Below, piece by piece: positions 10,247 through 18,506 of a stretch of DNA of 64,000 bases. Source of the stretch: Acidobacteriota bacterium (GTDB lineage Bacteria > Acidobacteriota > Blastocatellia > Pyrinomonadales > Pyrinomonadaceae). Each line of letters begins with the position of its first letter. The stretch's first letter is position 1. Under the pieces are notes generated by a model. The model was not told the DNA's origin and did no database searches. It saw only the letters and a program-made list of their open reading frames with translations. The stretch is taken from contig JAHBSI010000001.1 of NCBI GenBank assembly GCA_019639195.1, positions 1-64,000 on the forward strand, given 5' to 3'. The position numbers were made by a program, and so were the translations under genes.

Positions 10247-11575
10247 ATGACGAAACTTGCATTTATACTGACCATCTTTCTTCTTGCGGCGTCTGCGGCA
10301 CCGGCACAAAAGCCGACGGATATTCTCGCAACGGCAAAAGGGCACAAATTCACCACGGCCGACCTTTCACCCGAAGTGCAGGCGGAGATCGCCGGGGCTC
10401 CGGAAGATCTTAAGAACTTCCGCACCGCTCTTCTTAATGAAATGATCGCGTCTCGGGCACTTTCGATCGAGGCGGCCGCTAAAGGCATCACCGTCGGCCG
10501 TCTGCTCGCGGACATGAGTTCGACGATCCCGACACCTACTGATGCCGAAATAAAGGCCGCCTACGACGCAAATAAAGACGCTCTGGGCGACGTTTCGCTT
10601 GAAAAGGCACGCGAACCCATCATCGAATTCTTAAACGGCAAGAAACGGCAGGATCTGGTCGTAAAACTGGTCGGTGACCTTCAGGCCAAGTACAAGGCGA
10701 CGAAGGTAAAGGACGTCAACGCGGCAAATCCGGCTCCGGCCGATGTCCTCGCAACTCTCGGGACCAACAAGATCACGCGGGCCGAGTTCGATAAGTTTAC
10801 CGAATACGACCTCTATGAATTCGCCGCTAAGCTTGCCGACGACGTCCTTAGCGACCTGGACGATGCGATCTTCAACGCACTCGTCGCCGATGAGGCAAAG
10901 GCCGAGGGCGTTGAGGCGAGTACGATCGTCGCCCGCGAGATCACCAACAAGATGGTCGATTACAGCGACGAGGAGCACGCACGCCTTAATGCTGAATTTG
11001 GCAAGCGGCTTACCGCGAAGTATGCCGTTGTCCTGCAATACAAGGCACCTGAACCGCCTGTCGAGGCTGTTTCGGTGGATGACGATCCTGCGGAAGGGCC
11101 TGCAAATGCACCGGTAACTGTCGTAATGTTCAGTGACTTTCAATGCCCGGCGTGCTCGGCCACTCATCCGGTGCTAAAGGCCCTCATGGCTGAATTTCCC
11201 GGAAAGGTCCGATTGGTCGTCCGCGACTTTCCACTCGAATCGATCCACGACAACTCACTTCTTGCCGCGCGTGCGGCCTCAGCAGCGAATGCACAGGGCA
11301 AGTTCTTTGAGTACATCGACATTCTCTACAAAAATCAGGATAAGCTGGACGCTGTTGGCCTTAAGAAGGTCGCCGCCGACCTCGGCCTTGATGCCGCAAA
11401 ATTCGACGCGGAGATGAATTCGGACAAGGCCCTCGCTGAGATCAAGAAGGATATTGCTGACGGCGATGCTCTGCATATAACGGGCACACCGACGATCTTT
11501 GTCAACGGGCGACGGATCGGCAACATCAGCGAAGCAAGCCTGAGGGCTGCCATCGAACGCTTCCTGAAGAAATGA
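10247..11575 (+). CDS. Exported DsbA-type thioredoxin-fold protein with duplicated SurA-like N-terminal region
   Basis: 442 residues: signal peptide (about 1-20), a long helical region, and a C-terminal DsbA/Thioredoxin_4 domain (about 275-442) with CPAC at 300-303 and the cis-proline segment GTPTIFVNG at about 413-421. The helical region contains two similar units, each starting with I/V-LA-T and ending with an A/E-rich helix; the second begins at about residue 166. They resemble the N-terminal part of SurA/PrsA foldases. It is probably a periplasmic thiol oxidoreductase combined with a peptide-binding module. The stop overlaps the next start by ATGA, so it is translationally coupled to the glutaminyl cyclotransferase. 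Confidence 0.85.
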   Translation: MTKLAFILTIFLLAASAAPAQKPTDILATAKGHKFTTADLSPEVQAEIAGAPEDLKNFRTALLNEMIASRALSIEAAAKGITVGRLLADMSSTIPTPTDAEIKAAYDANKDALGDVSLEKAREPIIEFLNGKKRQDLVVKLVGDLQAKYKATKVKDVNAANPAPADVLATLGTNKITRAEFDKFTEYDLYEFAAKLADDVLSDLDDAIFNALVADEAKAEGVEASTIVAREITNKMVDYSDEEHARLNAEFGKRLTAKYAVVLQYKAPEPPVEAVSVDDDPAEGPANAPVTVVMFSDFQCPACSATHPVLKALMAEFPGKVRLVVRDFPLESIHDNSLLAARAASAANAQGKFFEYIDILYKNQDKLDAVGLKKVAADLGLDAAKFDAEMNSDKALAEIKKDIADGDALHITGTPTIFVNGRRIGNISEASLRAAIERFLKK

Positions 11576-12435
11576 TATTTATGCGACTGTTCTTACTCAC
11601 GCTCTTTTGTTTTCTGGCCGTTGGCTGCTCGGCAAATGCTGTCAATAACGGCACGAATGCCTCGTCGCCGACTCCCGCGAAGAAGCCTGTCGGCCCTGTG
11701 CCCGTTTATGGGTTCGAGATCGTAAAGACATATCCGCACGACCCGAAAGCCTTCACGGAAGGCCTTTATTTCAAGGACGGATTCCTTTACGAGAGCACCG
11801 GGAAAGAAGGTGAATCCAGCCTCCGAAAGGTTGAGATCGAGACCGGGAAGGTCGTCCAGAAATGGGACCTTCCGCGCGAGGATTTTGGCGAAGGCATTGC
11901 CGAAGTGAATGGCAAGATCTATCAGCTAACTTATCAGCAAGGCCTTTGCAGACAGTTCGACGCAACCGATTTCAAGCTGTTGAAAGAGTTCAACTATCCG
12001 GGCGAAGGCTGGGGAATGACGACCGACGGCACATTGCTTTATATGACCGACGGGACCCACGTGATACGCGTGATGGACCCGGAAACTTTCAAGTCAAAGC
12101 GGATGATCGTCGTCAAGCGTGATGACGGCGAACCGCAGATGCGCCTTAACGAGCTCGAATGGATCAAGGGCGAACTGTGGGCCAACGTCTGGCATTCGGA
12201 GGACAAAGAGGTGCTCGGTAAGCCGAACTATATCGCACGTATCGATCCCGAATCAGGGGCGATCGTCGGTTGGGTCGATCTTGGCGGCATCTCGCCAAAG
12301 GACCAGCCATCCGTAAGCACTGAGAACACGCTGAACGGCATCGCCTATGATGCCGCTGGCGACCGCATATTTGTTACCGGAAAGGACTGGAAGAACCTTT
12401 ACGAAATTCGAATCACGGGGCCAAAGACGCAATGA
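11572..12435 (+). CDS. Glutaminyl-peptide cyclotransferase (beta-propeller type), lipoprotein
   Basis: Converts N-terminal glutamine of peptides or proteins to pyroglutamate. The 287-residue protein shows the glutamine cyclotransferase family pattern: FTEGLYF near the start of the domain, ESTGKEGESSLRK, WGMTTDGTLLYMTDG, LNELEWIKGELWANVW and LNGIAYD near the end. The N-terminus is a lipoprotein signal with lipobox LAVGC (Cys19), so it is anchored in the envelope. It overlaps the DsbA-like gene by 4 nt (ATGA); an alternative ATG at 11581 would shorten it by three codons. The guanine deaminase gene overlaps its end in the same way. Confidence 0.92.
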   Translation: MIFMRLFLLTLFCFLAVGCSANAVNNGTNASSPTPAKKPVGPVPVYGFEIVKTYPHDPKAFTEGLYFKDGFLYESTGKEGESSLRKVEIETGKVVQKWDLPREDFGEGIAEVNGKIYQLTYQQGLCRQFDATDFKLLKEFNYPGEGWGMTTDGTLLYMTDGTHVIRVMDPETFKSKRMIVVKRDDGEPQMRLNELEWIKGELWANVWHSEDKEVLGKPNYIARIDPESGAIVGWVDLGGISPKDQPSVSTENTLNGIAYDAAGDRIFVTGKDWKNLYEIRITGPKTQ

Positions 12436-12908
12436 ACGACACTGACGTGAAGTTTATGCGGCGGGCCTTCGAGCTCGCCCGAAACGGTATGGGTTCGAAC
12501 GCCGGCGGGCCTTTTGGCTGCGTTATCGTCAAAGACGGCAGCGTCATCGGCGAGGGCTGGAATCGTGTTACGTCTGACAACGATCCGACCGCGCATGCCG
12601 AGGTCGTTGCGATCCGGGACGCCTGCAAGAACCTCTCAAGTTTCCAACTTACCGGCTGCCGCGTTTACACATCGTGCGAACCGTGCCCGATGTGCCTCGG
12701 CGCTCTTTATTGGGCACGCCCCGAAGCGATCTTCTTTGCCGGCACTCGCCAGGATGCCGCATTCGGCGGTTTTGATGACGATTTCATCTACAAGGAACTC
12801 GACTTACCAGTCAGCGAGCGAACAATTCCGTTGACGAACCTTCTAGCCGACGAAGGCCGTGAACTATTCGTCGAGTGGCTCGACAAATCCGACAAGACCG
12901 CATACTAA
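12432..12908 (+). CDS. guaD: Guanine deaminase, CDA-fold nucleoside/base deaminase
   Basis: A zinc deaminase of 158 residues. Zinc and catalysis motifs are H55-A-E57 and the cysteine pair in PCPMC (C85 and C88). The C-terminal FDDDFIYKEL segment and the overall length match the Bacillus GuaD type (guanine to xanthine) better than TadA, but other bases such as cytosine or adenine derivatives are not excluded. It is cytoplasmic. ATGA overlap with the lipoprotein gene upstream makes it the third gene of a coupled trio, although its function has no obvious link to the two exported partners. Confidence 0.82.
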   Translation: MNDTDVKFMRRAFELARNGMGSNAGGPFGCVIVKDGSVIGEGWNRVTSDNDPTAHAEVVAIRDACKNLSSFQLTGCRVYTSCEPCPMCLGALYWARPEAIFFAGTRQDAAFGGFDDDFIYKELDLPVSERTIPLTNLLADEGRELFVEWLDKSDKTAY

Positions 12909-12920
12909 CTAATTCCGCCT

Positions 12921-13370
12921 ATGCCAGCTCTTTATTTCCTGATCTTCCTTGCCCTGCTTGCGGGTGCGGTTTTGCCGACGCAGACGGCCCTTAACAACAA
13001 GCTCGCAGTTGCGGTCGATAATCCGATCCTTGCGGCGTTGATCTCGTTCCTGGTCGGGACCGCAACCCTTGCGATCTACTCCGTCGCGACCGGCGTGCCG
13101 CTCGGGAATGTTGTATCAGCAAAGAATGCACCGCCCACAGCTTGGTTAGGCGGTGTTCTCGGAGCTTTCTTTGTTGCATCGACCATCATTCTGCTGCCGC
13201 GTCTCGGTGTCGCACTTACGTTCGGCCTGGTCGTCGCGGGCCAGATGCTGATCACGCTCTTCTACGACCATTTCGGCCTGCTCGGCCTCGACGTAAAACC
13301 GATGAGTGTTGGCCGTGTTGTGGGCGTACTTCTCGTGATAGGCGGCGTCATCCTCATCCGCAAATTCTAA
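12921..13370 (+). CDS. YdcZ-type small DMT family transporter (DUF606)
   Basis: A 149-residue inner-membrane protein with about five hydrophobic segments and the family's opening pattern (AGAVLPTQTALNNKLA), followed by a GVLGAFFVASTIILLPRLG segment. Family members resemble half of a drug/metabolite transporter; substrates are unknown. It starts 12 nt after the guanine deaminase stop and may belong to the same transcript. Confidence 0.87.
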   Translation: MPALYFLIFLALLAGAVLPTQTALNNKLAVAVDNPILAALISFLVGTATLAIYSVATGVPLGNVVSAKNAPPTAWLGGVLGAFFVASTIILLPRLGVALTFGLVVAGQMLITLFYDHFGLLGLDVKPMSVGRVVGVLLVIGGVILIRKF

Positions 13371-13427
13371 CGGCACGGAATTTTCTTTCGGAACATTCCC
13401 TTCTTTCTCGGTGTCCATACGACCGGC

Positions 13428-13437
13428 AAAGGAGGAA
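13428..13437 (+). promoter_or_regulatory. Strong Shine-Dalgarno of the TonB gene
   Basis: AAAGGAGGAA ends 7 nt before ATG 13445. It is one of the best ribosome binding sites in the window and fixes the start of this gene against longer in-frame readings. Confidence 0.75.
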
Positions 13438-13444
13438 ATGTTTT

Positions 13445-14251
13445 ATGTTTGAAAGACAGATCGGTTACGACCTTGCGGGAAACAAACAAAGCGGCAGGAG
13501 CCCATATTTCGGCTTTTCTGTCGGCCTTGTCAGTATGCTCTTTGCGTCATTCCTTGTCGCAAGTATCTTCGCGGATGACTTTTCCCTTTCAGGCGAGAAT
13601 CTCGAGATGACATCGATGCTCGCACTAACGGCAGCTTCCGAGCCTGAGGAAACAGAACCCGATAAACCCACGACCACACCTTCGCATTCGAACCCGTCGG
13701 CTGTCGCAACAAGGACCGCCTTGGTCGCCCGCGTTGACGAGCCTCAGCTCATTCCGGATAAGATCGGCGTCGAGCCTTCAAAGGTTCCGCCGATGCCAAA
13801 AGGTCCGGTACTGGTGGATAATTTCAACTACGACCCGCCGACTTCAGGTACCAGCCGCCCCGATGGGCCCGGCGCAAGTGATACTTCAGCTCGGACGTTC
13901 GGGCCGAAGGACGCATCAACGCCGAAAGTTAATGAGATCGACCGCGACCTTACGCCTCCGCCCGTCGATCGCAAGCCGCGATATATCGGTGTGGTCACGA
14001 GTAAAGCGACCTTTCTGCCGAAACCTCCCTATCCGGAGATGGCCAGTCGGCTCGGACTTTCCGGGAGCGTCACTGTTCAGGTCGTTATTGACGAGAAAGG
14101 CCGCGTGGTCTCGGCAAATGCGTCGAACGGCAATATGATGTTCCGTGACGCCGCCGAGCGTGCGGCAAGGCAGGCGAAGTTCACGCCCACTTATCTCTCG
14201 GACGTGCCGATAAAGGTCACCGGCATCATCGTCTATCACTTCAATAAATGA
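13445..14251 (+). CDS. TonB family C-terminal domain protein
   Basis: 268 residues: a short cytoplasmic stretch, one membrane anchor (about 21-42), a Pro/Thr/Glu-rich periplasmic spacer, and a TonB C-terminal domain (about 190-268) with the family segments PPYPEMASRLGLSGSVTVQVVIDEKGRV and ARQAKFTPTYLSDVPIKVTGIIVYHF. Such proteins couple outer-membrane transport to proton motive force or act as periplasmic linkers. No exbB/exbD lies next to it. The start is set by a strong Shine-Dalgarno. The 3' end overlaps the convergent DUF512 gene by 16 bp. Confidence 0.9.
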   Translation: MFERQIGYDLAGNKQSGRSPYFGFSVGLVSMLFASFLVASIFADDFSLSGENLEMTSMLALTAASEPEETEPDKPTTTPSHSNPSAVATRTALVARVDEPQLIPDKIGVEPSKVPPMPKGPVLVDNFNYDPPTSGTSRPDGPGASDTSARTFGPKDASTPKVNEIDRDLTPPPVDRKPRYIGVVTSKATFLPKPPYPEMASRLGLSGSVTVQVVIDEKGRVVSANASNGNMMFRDAAERAARQAKFTPTYLSDVPIKVTGIIVYHFNK

Positions 14252-15660
14252 GGCGAGAGAAAGTCGAGCAGATCGTCCGTGTCCATCGGAAGCAAGGGCA
14301 CGGGCATTCTGCTCTTGAGATCTTCGAGCGGCATTCCATCGATAAAGACAGGCTCATCGGATTTCACACAGACCTTTGGAACGATGACGAAATCTCCCAC
14401 AATACTGCCTTTCAGAGCTTCAAAATCCTGGCCCGAGAGCAGCCCTGCGACCGCGACATCGCCTCCGAAGTAATTGTTCGGCACCGAGACGACCTTCAGC
14501 TTCGACCTCGTGCGGTTGTTGTATCTGTCGATCTCGCCGCGAAGGATCGGTGCGAACATCTCGCCCGTGAGCAGCGTGCCGTGCGGGAGCTTCTTTTGTG
14601 AACGCAGGTGTTCAGGCACCGCCGTTTCGCCGGCGTGCGGCACTATCGCGACACCGTGAGCACGCACCTCTTTCGCGCGTTTTGGCCGCTTGCCGTCAAG
14701 AAAGCTCTCGAACTTGTTCAGGAAGGTCCGCATCATCCCGACGCCGTCCTCGATCTGCGGATAACTGCCGTAATGCCGTCTCGACGGGATCTCAACACCT
14801 GCCTTTATGTAGATCTCATCACCCAGGAATGCAAAGGTCTTGCCGAGCGTTCGCCGAAATTCCTTTTGGAGTTTCTCGACACGACGGATCGTCTCACGGC
14901 AGAATTCGGGTGTGACCCGCGTGAGACGCTCGTCCGTATTGAAACGCGTCAACGCCATCGGAACGATCGCCGTCGAGATCACTTTCGGGAAATCCGCGGC
15001 AAGGTCGCGTAACGTCTTCTCAAGTATGTCACCGTCGTTGATCGTTGGGCAGAGAACGACCTGAGCGTGTATCTCGATGTCGTTATCGAGCAGGAAGCGT
15101 ATCTTGTCCGAGATGTCGGCTCGCGACTCAGGGACGCCAAGCAGAAACGCACGCGTCTTCAGATCCGTCGCGTGCACCGAAACATACTGCGGCGAAAGCC
15201 TTTGCTCGACGATGCGGTCCATCTCGGCAGGTGTGATGGACGAGAGCGTCGTGTAGTTGCCGTAAAGGAACGAGAGACGAATGTCTTCGTCGCGGATGAA
15301 AAGCGACGGCCTTGCGTCCTCAGGATTGCCTTTTGTAAAGCAGAAAAGACACTCGTTCGCACATTGTCGGGGTGCGATCTGCTCGAACATCAGGCCAAGG
15401 TCTTCGCCTTCGTCACGATCGAATTCGATCTCGACCGTCTGGCCTCGAGGCTTCTTTACTTGAAATATGAGTTCGGTCTCGCCGGCCGTCTGAAAACGAA
15501 AATCGAGGTAGTCCCGCACCGCTCGGCCATTGACCTTTACGATGCGGTCGTTAGCCTCAAGCCCGATCTCTTCACCGACAGCACCGGGCGTAACTTCTGT
15601 GATAGTTACGCCCGGGCGCCTTAGCTGAGTTATTGCGGGTGTTACTGCAAACTCGTACAT
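14236..15660 (-). CDS. DUF512 radical-SAM protein with N-terminal PDZ domain
   Basis: 474 residues. An N-terminal PDZ-like domain (about 15-72, GVTITEVTPGAVGEEIGLEANDRI) precedes a radical-SAM region with the cysteine motif C100-x3-C104-x2-C107, followed by the DUF512 domain. The family is conserved in Firmicutes, Cyanobacteria and others; the reaction is not established. It is cytoplasmic. It is convergent with, and overlaps by 16 bp, the TonB gene. Its start lies 42 nt from the end of alanine dehydrogenase on the same strand, so the two may be cotranscribed. Confidence 0.92.
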   Translation of the reverse strand: MYEFAVTPAITQLRRPGVTITEVTPGAVGEEIGLEANDRIVKVNGRAVRDYLDFRFQTAGETELIFQVKKPRGQTVEIEFDRDEGEDLGLMFEQIAPRQCANECLFCFTKGNPEDARPSLFIRDEDIRLSFLYGNYTTLSSITPAEMDRIVEQRLSPQYVSVHATDLKTRAFLLGVPESRADISDKIRFLLDNDIEIHAQVVLCPTINDGDILEKTLRDLAADFPKVISTAIVPMALTRFNTDERLTRVTPEFCRETIRRVEKLQKEFRRTLGKTFAFLGDEIYIKAGVEIPSRRHYGSYPQIEDGVGMMRTFLNKFESFLDGKRPKRAKEVRAHGVAIVPHAGETAVPEHLRSQKKLPHGTLLTGEMFAPILRGEIDRYNNRTRSKLKVVSVPNNYFGGDVAVAGLLSGQDFEALKGSIVGDFVIVPKVCVKSDEPVFIDGMPLEDLKSRMPVPLLPMDTDDLLDFLSPHLLK

Positions 15661-15702
15661 TTTCGTCCAAAGCAGCGATCGCCGTCGGATAAACCGAAGC
15701 GT

Positions 15703-16833
15703 TTAAGCTGCTGCCGCCTTCAGGTCGATGAGCGACGAGAGCGGCGTGTACTCGAGGCCTTGCGATTCCGCGACGGCCGCGTAAGTGAGCTTGCCGGCGT
15801 AGGTGTTAACACCTTCCCGCAAACCGCTGTCATCCTTGATCGCCTGCTCAAATCCCTTGTTTGCAAGGTCAAGAGCGTACGGCAGCGTCGCGTTCGTCAA
15901 TGCGAACGTCGATGTGCGCGGAACCGCTCCCGGCATATTCGCAACGCAATAATGCAGCACGCCTTCTTCAAAGAATGTCGGGTTCGAGTGGGTCGTTGCA
16001 TGCGTTGTCTCAAAACAACCGCCCTGGTCCACGGCAACGTCCACGAGCACCGAACCTGACGGCACAAGATGCAGCATGTCGCGTGTCACGAGCTTCGGGG
16101 CCGCGGCGCCAACAACAAGGACCGCACCGATAACAAGATCCGCGTGGGAGATCGCCTCTTCGATCGCATAGCGTGACGAAGCAAGCGTCTGCACCTTCGA
16201 AAGGAAGATGTCGTCGAGCTGACGAAGCCTGTCAAGGTTTCGGTCAATGATCGTGACCTTTGCTCCAAGGCCGACCGCCATCTTTGCAGCTTCCGTACCG
16301 ACGATGCCGCCGCCGATGATCACGACATTTGCAGCAGGCACGCCCGGAACGCCGCCAAGCAGAATTCCGCGGCCGCCGTTCATCTTCTCAAGATACGTCG
16401 CACCGACCTGAACCGACATGCGGCCCGCGACCTCCGACATTGGCGTCAAAAGCGGCAAGCGTCCGTCTTTCGTGATCGTCTCATAGGCAACGCCCGTCAC
16501 GTTCCGCTCGAGCATCTGCTTTGTGAGTTCGAGCTCAGGAGCCAGATGAAGGTACGTGAAAAGCAGCTGATCCTCACGCATACGCGGATATTCGGGAGCG
16601 ATCGGCTCTTTGACCTTTACGATCATATCGCCCGTCTGCCAGACCTCGTCCGCGGTATCCAACAGCTTTCCGCCCGCCTTTACATACTGTTCGTCAGCAA
16701 ACCCCGAGCCTTCGCCCGCCGTTTTCTGCACAAAGACCTCATGCCCTGCATGGGTCAGGTCCTGAACGCCCGCAGGCGTAAGCCCGACGCGATACTCGTT
16801 GTCCTTGATCTCTTTTGGAAGACCGATCTTCAT
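15703..16833 (-). CDS. ald: Alanine dehydrogenase
   Basis: Catalyses NAD-dependent interconversion of L-alanine and pyruvate plus ammonia. The 376-residue protein has the catalytic residues in their canonical places, K75 (VKVKEP) and H96 (YLHLAPE), and the Rossmann segment [22 protein letters not shown] in the middle. The N-terminus [20 protein letters not shown] is diagnostic. GGAG lies about 9 nt before the ATG, so this gene has a normal leader. It sits upstream of the DUF512 gene, and its own upstream side faces the repeat-rich intergenic element. Confidence 0.97.
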   Translation of the reverse strand: MKIGLPKEIKDNEYRVGLTPAGVQDLTHAGHEVFVQKTAGEGSGFADEQYVKAGGKLLDTADEVWQTGDMIVKVKEPIAPEYPRMREDQLLFTYLHLAPELELTKQMLERNVTGVAYETITKDGRLPLLTPMSEVAGRMSVQVGATYLEKMNGGRGILLGGVPGVPAANVVIIGGGIVGTEAAKMAVGLGAKVTIIDRNLDRLRQLDDIFLSKVQTLASSRYAIEEAISHADLVIGAVLVVGAAAPKLVTRDMLHLVPSGSVLVDVAVDQGGCFETTHATTHSNPTFFEEGVLHYCVANMPGAVPRTSTFALTNATLPYALDLANKGFEQAIKDDSGLREGVNTYAGKLTYAAVAESQGLEYTPLSSLIDLKAAAA

Positions 16834-17310
16834 TCTTAATAGCTCCTAAATTAAGGGATTTAACATAACAGATGATTCTACGATTTTTGCCGGTTTTATT
16901 AAAGCGACCTGCCCTCGTTGCCCCAAATCCGTATTTCGACACATCTGGTGCAATGACGCCGGCGGCTCTTCATTCGTGCATTCGTGGCTAACCATCGATC
17001 ATCTACCGAGAACTTCTTCAAACACCTCCACCTTGGCACTCCTTTGCGTCCTTTGCGGACTTACTTTGCGTTCTTTGCGGTTTTCTCTTTTTTGATCGAA
17101 TATTTCGCTCCTACGGAGCTCCATAGAACTGAGAGCTGTGCCGTGCTATAAACATTTCGCCCCTACGGGGCGGAGGCTAACGAAAGAGAAGACCGCAAAG
17201 AACGCAAAGTTCTCCGCAAAGGCTTGAATAGCCACGAATGCACAAATGAGCGAGCCGCCGCCGCTCGACCGGCCAATGTAGGTTCTCCGTTGCCGCAAAA
17301 TGACGGACGG
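16834..17310. other. 477-bp intergenic region holding a large inverted-repeat element
   Basis: No gene. The first about 100 bp is the ald promoter region; a TAGAAT on the minus strand at about 16876 could be its -10. The rest is the inverted-repeat element described separately. Confidence 0.7.
16961..17260. repeat. About 300-bp intergenic element with nested inverted repeats
   Basis: The outer arms are about 30 bp each: GGCGGCTC..TTCATTCGTGC..ATTCGTGGCTA (16961-16990) and its near-complement (17228-17259). The inner arms are the CTTTGCGTTCTTTGCGGTTT..CTC block (17064-17088) and its complement (17182-17210), with further CCTTTGCG copies. The centre holds two small GCTCCTACGGAGC / GCCCCTACGGGGC hairpins. 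The same words recur at 32060-32270. The element is non-coding; single-stranded it would form a large hairpin. No transposase or obvious target duplication is seen. Confidence 0.75.
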
Positions 17311-17982
17311 TTATTTTGCGTCCGGAACGAAAAGTTGCGGGAATTTCTGCTTTAGCGCTTCGACCTTGGGTTTGTCGTTGACGACGATATACGGGTCGTT
17401 GGGATTCAGCCGCATATAATCCTGGTGATATTTCTCGGCCGGGTAAAAGGCATCGAGCGGCTTGATCTCGGTCACGATCGGCTTGTCGTAGAATTTGGCG
17501 TCGGTGAGTGCTTTGACGAAAGCCTGGGCAGAGGCCTTTTGGTTCTCGTTCTGATAAAAGATCGCTGAGCGATATTGCGGTCCGTGGTCCGGGCCTTGAA
17601 AATTCAGCTCGGTCGGGTCGTGAGCCACAGTAAAAAAGATGTACAAAAGCTGCTCGTATGTAACTTTTGACGGGTCGAAGGTCACTTCGACAGATTCAGC
17701 GTGGCCGGTTGTGCCGGAGCCCACATCCTCGTAGTTTGCCGCCTCCTTTGAACCGCCCGCATAGCCCGAGACCACGTTCGTAACGCCCTTAACGTGCTCA
17801 TAAACGCCTTCGACGCCCCAAAAACAGCCGCCCGCAAACACAGCCGTCTCCAATTTCGAAGGTTGGGCATTCGGGTTTGGGGTCGCAACAGGTATCGTCA
17901 CCGATGAGCGCGCATCAGCTGAAGAGCAGGCGGCAGCGACCGCCATCGCAATGATCAAAACAAAAAGGTATGCGGTTCTCAT
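17311..17982 (-). CDS. msrA: Peptide-methionine (S)-S-oxide reductase, envelope lipoprotein form
   Basis: Repairs oxidised methionine. 223 residues with the MsrA active-site GCFWG (catalytic Cys53), the GYAGG, GHAESVEV and DPTELNFQGPDHGPQYRSAI segments and the C-terminal YHQDYM region. The N-terminus is a lipoprotein signal with lipobox Cys19, so this is an exported, membrane-anchored MsrA. The start at 17982 is chosen because the signal peptide begins there. The gene is divergent from ridA, with a 22-bp dyad between them that may control both. Confidence 0.94.
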   Translation of the reverse strand: MRTAYLFVLIIAMAVAAACSSADARSSVTIPVATPNPNAQPSKLETAVFAGGCFWGVEGVYEHVKGVTNVVSGYAGGSKEAANYEDVGSGTTGHAESVEVTFDPSKVTYEQLLYIFFTVAHDPTELNFQGPDHGPQYRSAIFYQNENQKASAQAFVKALTDAKFYDKPIVTEIKPLDAFYPAEKYHQDYMRLNPNDPYIVVNDKPKVEALKQKFPQLFVPDAK

Positions 17983-18016
17983 ACGGATATATTCGTGGGG
18001 CTGCACATTTTGGATG

Positions 18017-18038
18017 CGAACTATTCTATAATAGTTCG
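18017..18038. promoter_or_regulatory. 22-bp perfect dyad in the msrA/ridA divergent promoter region
   Basis: The arms CGAACTATT (18017-18025) and AATAGTTCG (18030-18038) are perfect complements around a 4-nt centre. The centre and right arm contain TATAAT (18027-18032), a candidate -10 for ridA. Probable operator; the regulator is unknown. Confidence 0.55.
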
Positions 18039-18055
18039 AAACGACAGCATAAAAA

Positions 18056-18071
18056 TTCGTTCGTTCGTTCG
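18056..18071 (+). repeat. (TTCG)4 microsatellite in the ridA leader
   Basis: Four uninterrupted TTCG units lie 12 nt before the ridA ATG. A tetranucleotide tract in a leader can vary in copy number by slippage. Confidence 0.7.
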
Positions 18072-18083
18072 ATAAACTCAAGA

Positions 18084-18506
18084 ATGGCGTCAAGTGAACT
18101 CTTAAATTCAGGCCGAGCTCCGAAACCTGTCGGAGCATATCCGCACGCACGCCGCGTCGGAGATCTGCTCTTCTTGTCGGGCGTTGGCCCAAGAGAACGC
18201 GATTCGGCAAAGATCCCGGGCGTTGAACTCGATGACGAACGCAATATCGTTTCTTACGACATCGAAGCTCAGTGCAGGTCGGTCTTCGAGAACGTGCGAA
18301 TGATCCTCGAAGATGCAGGTTCCGCCTGGGAGAATATGGTTGACGTAACGGTCTTCCTTACGAATATGAAGGCGGATTTTGCTGCATACAATAGGCTTTA
18401 TGCGGAGTATTTCGGCGATGTGCAGCCTTGCCGCACGACCGTCGAGGTCAGCTCGCTTCCCACGCCGATCGCGATTGAACTCAAGGTGATCGCGACCATA
18501 GAATGA
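18084..18506 (+). CDS. RidA family protein, probable 2-aminomuconate deaminase
   Basis: 140 residues spanning the whole RidA/YjgF fold (PKPVGAYPHARRVGDLLFLSGVG near the N-terminus, PCRTTVEVSSLP near the C-terminus with the conserved Arg). The GAYPHARRVG opening and DVTVFLTNMKADFAAYN segment resemble the 2-aminomuconate deaminases of the RidA family, which release ammonia from 2-aminomuconate late in kynurenine/2-aminophenol degradation. The nearby 3-hydroxyanthranilate dioxygenase and ACMS decarboxylase genes support that reading; a general imine deaminase is the alternative. The stop overlaps the start of the GNAT gene (ATGA). Confidence 0.8.
   Translation: MASSELLNSGRAPKPVGAYPHARRVGDLLFLSGVGPRERDSAKIPGVELDDERNIVSYDIEAQCRSVFENVRMILEDAGSAWENMVDVTVFLTNMKADFAAYNRLYAEYFGDVQPCRTTVEVSSLPTPIAIELKVIATIE

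Noticed and set aside
16961..17260. CRISPR array
   Set aside because: Motifs are inverted and unevenly spaced, without unique spacers of constant length; no cas genes in the window.
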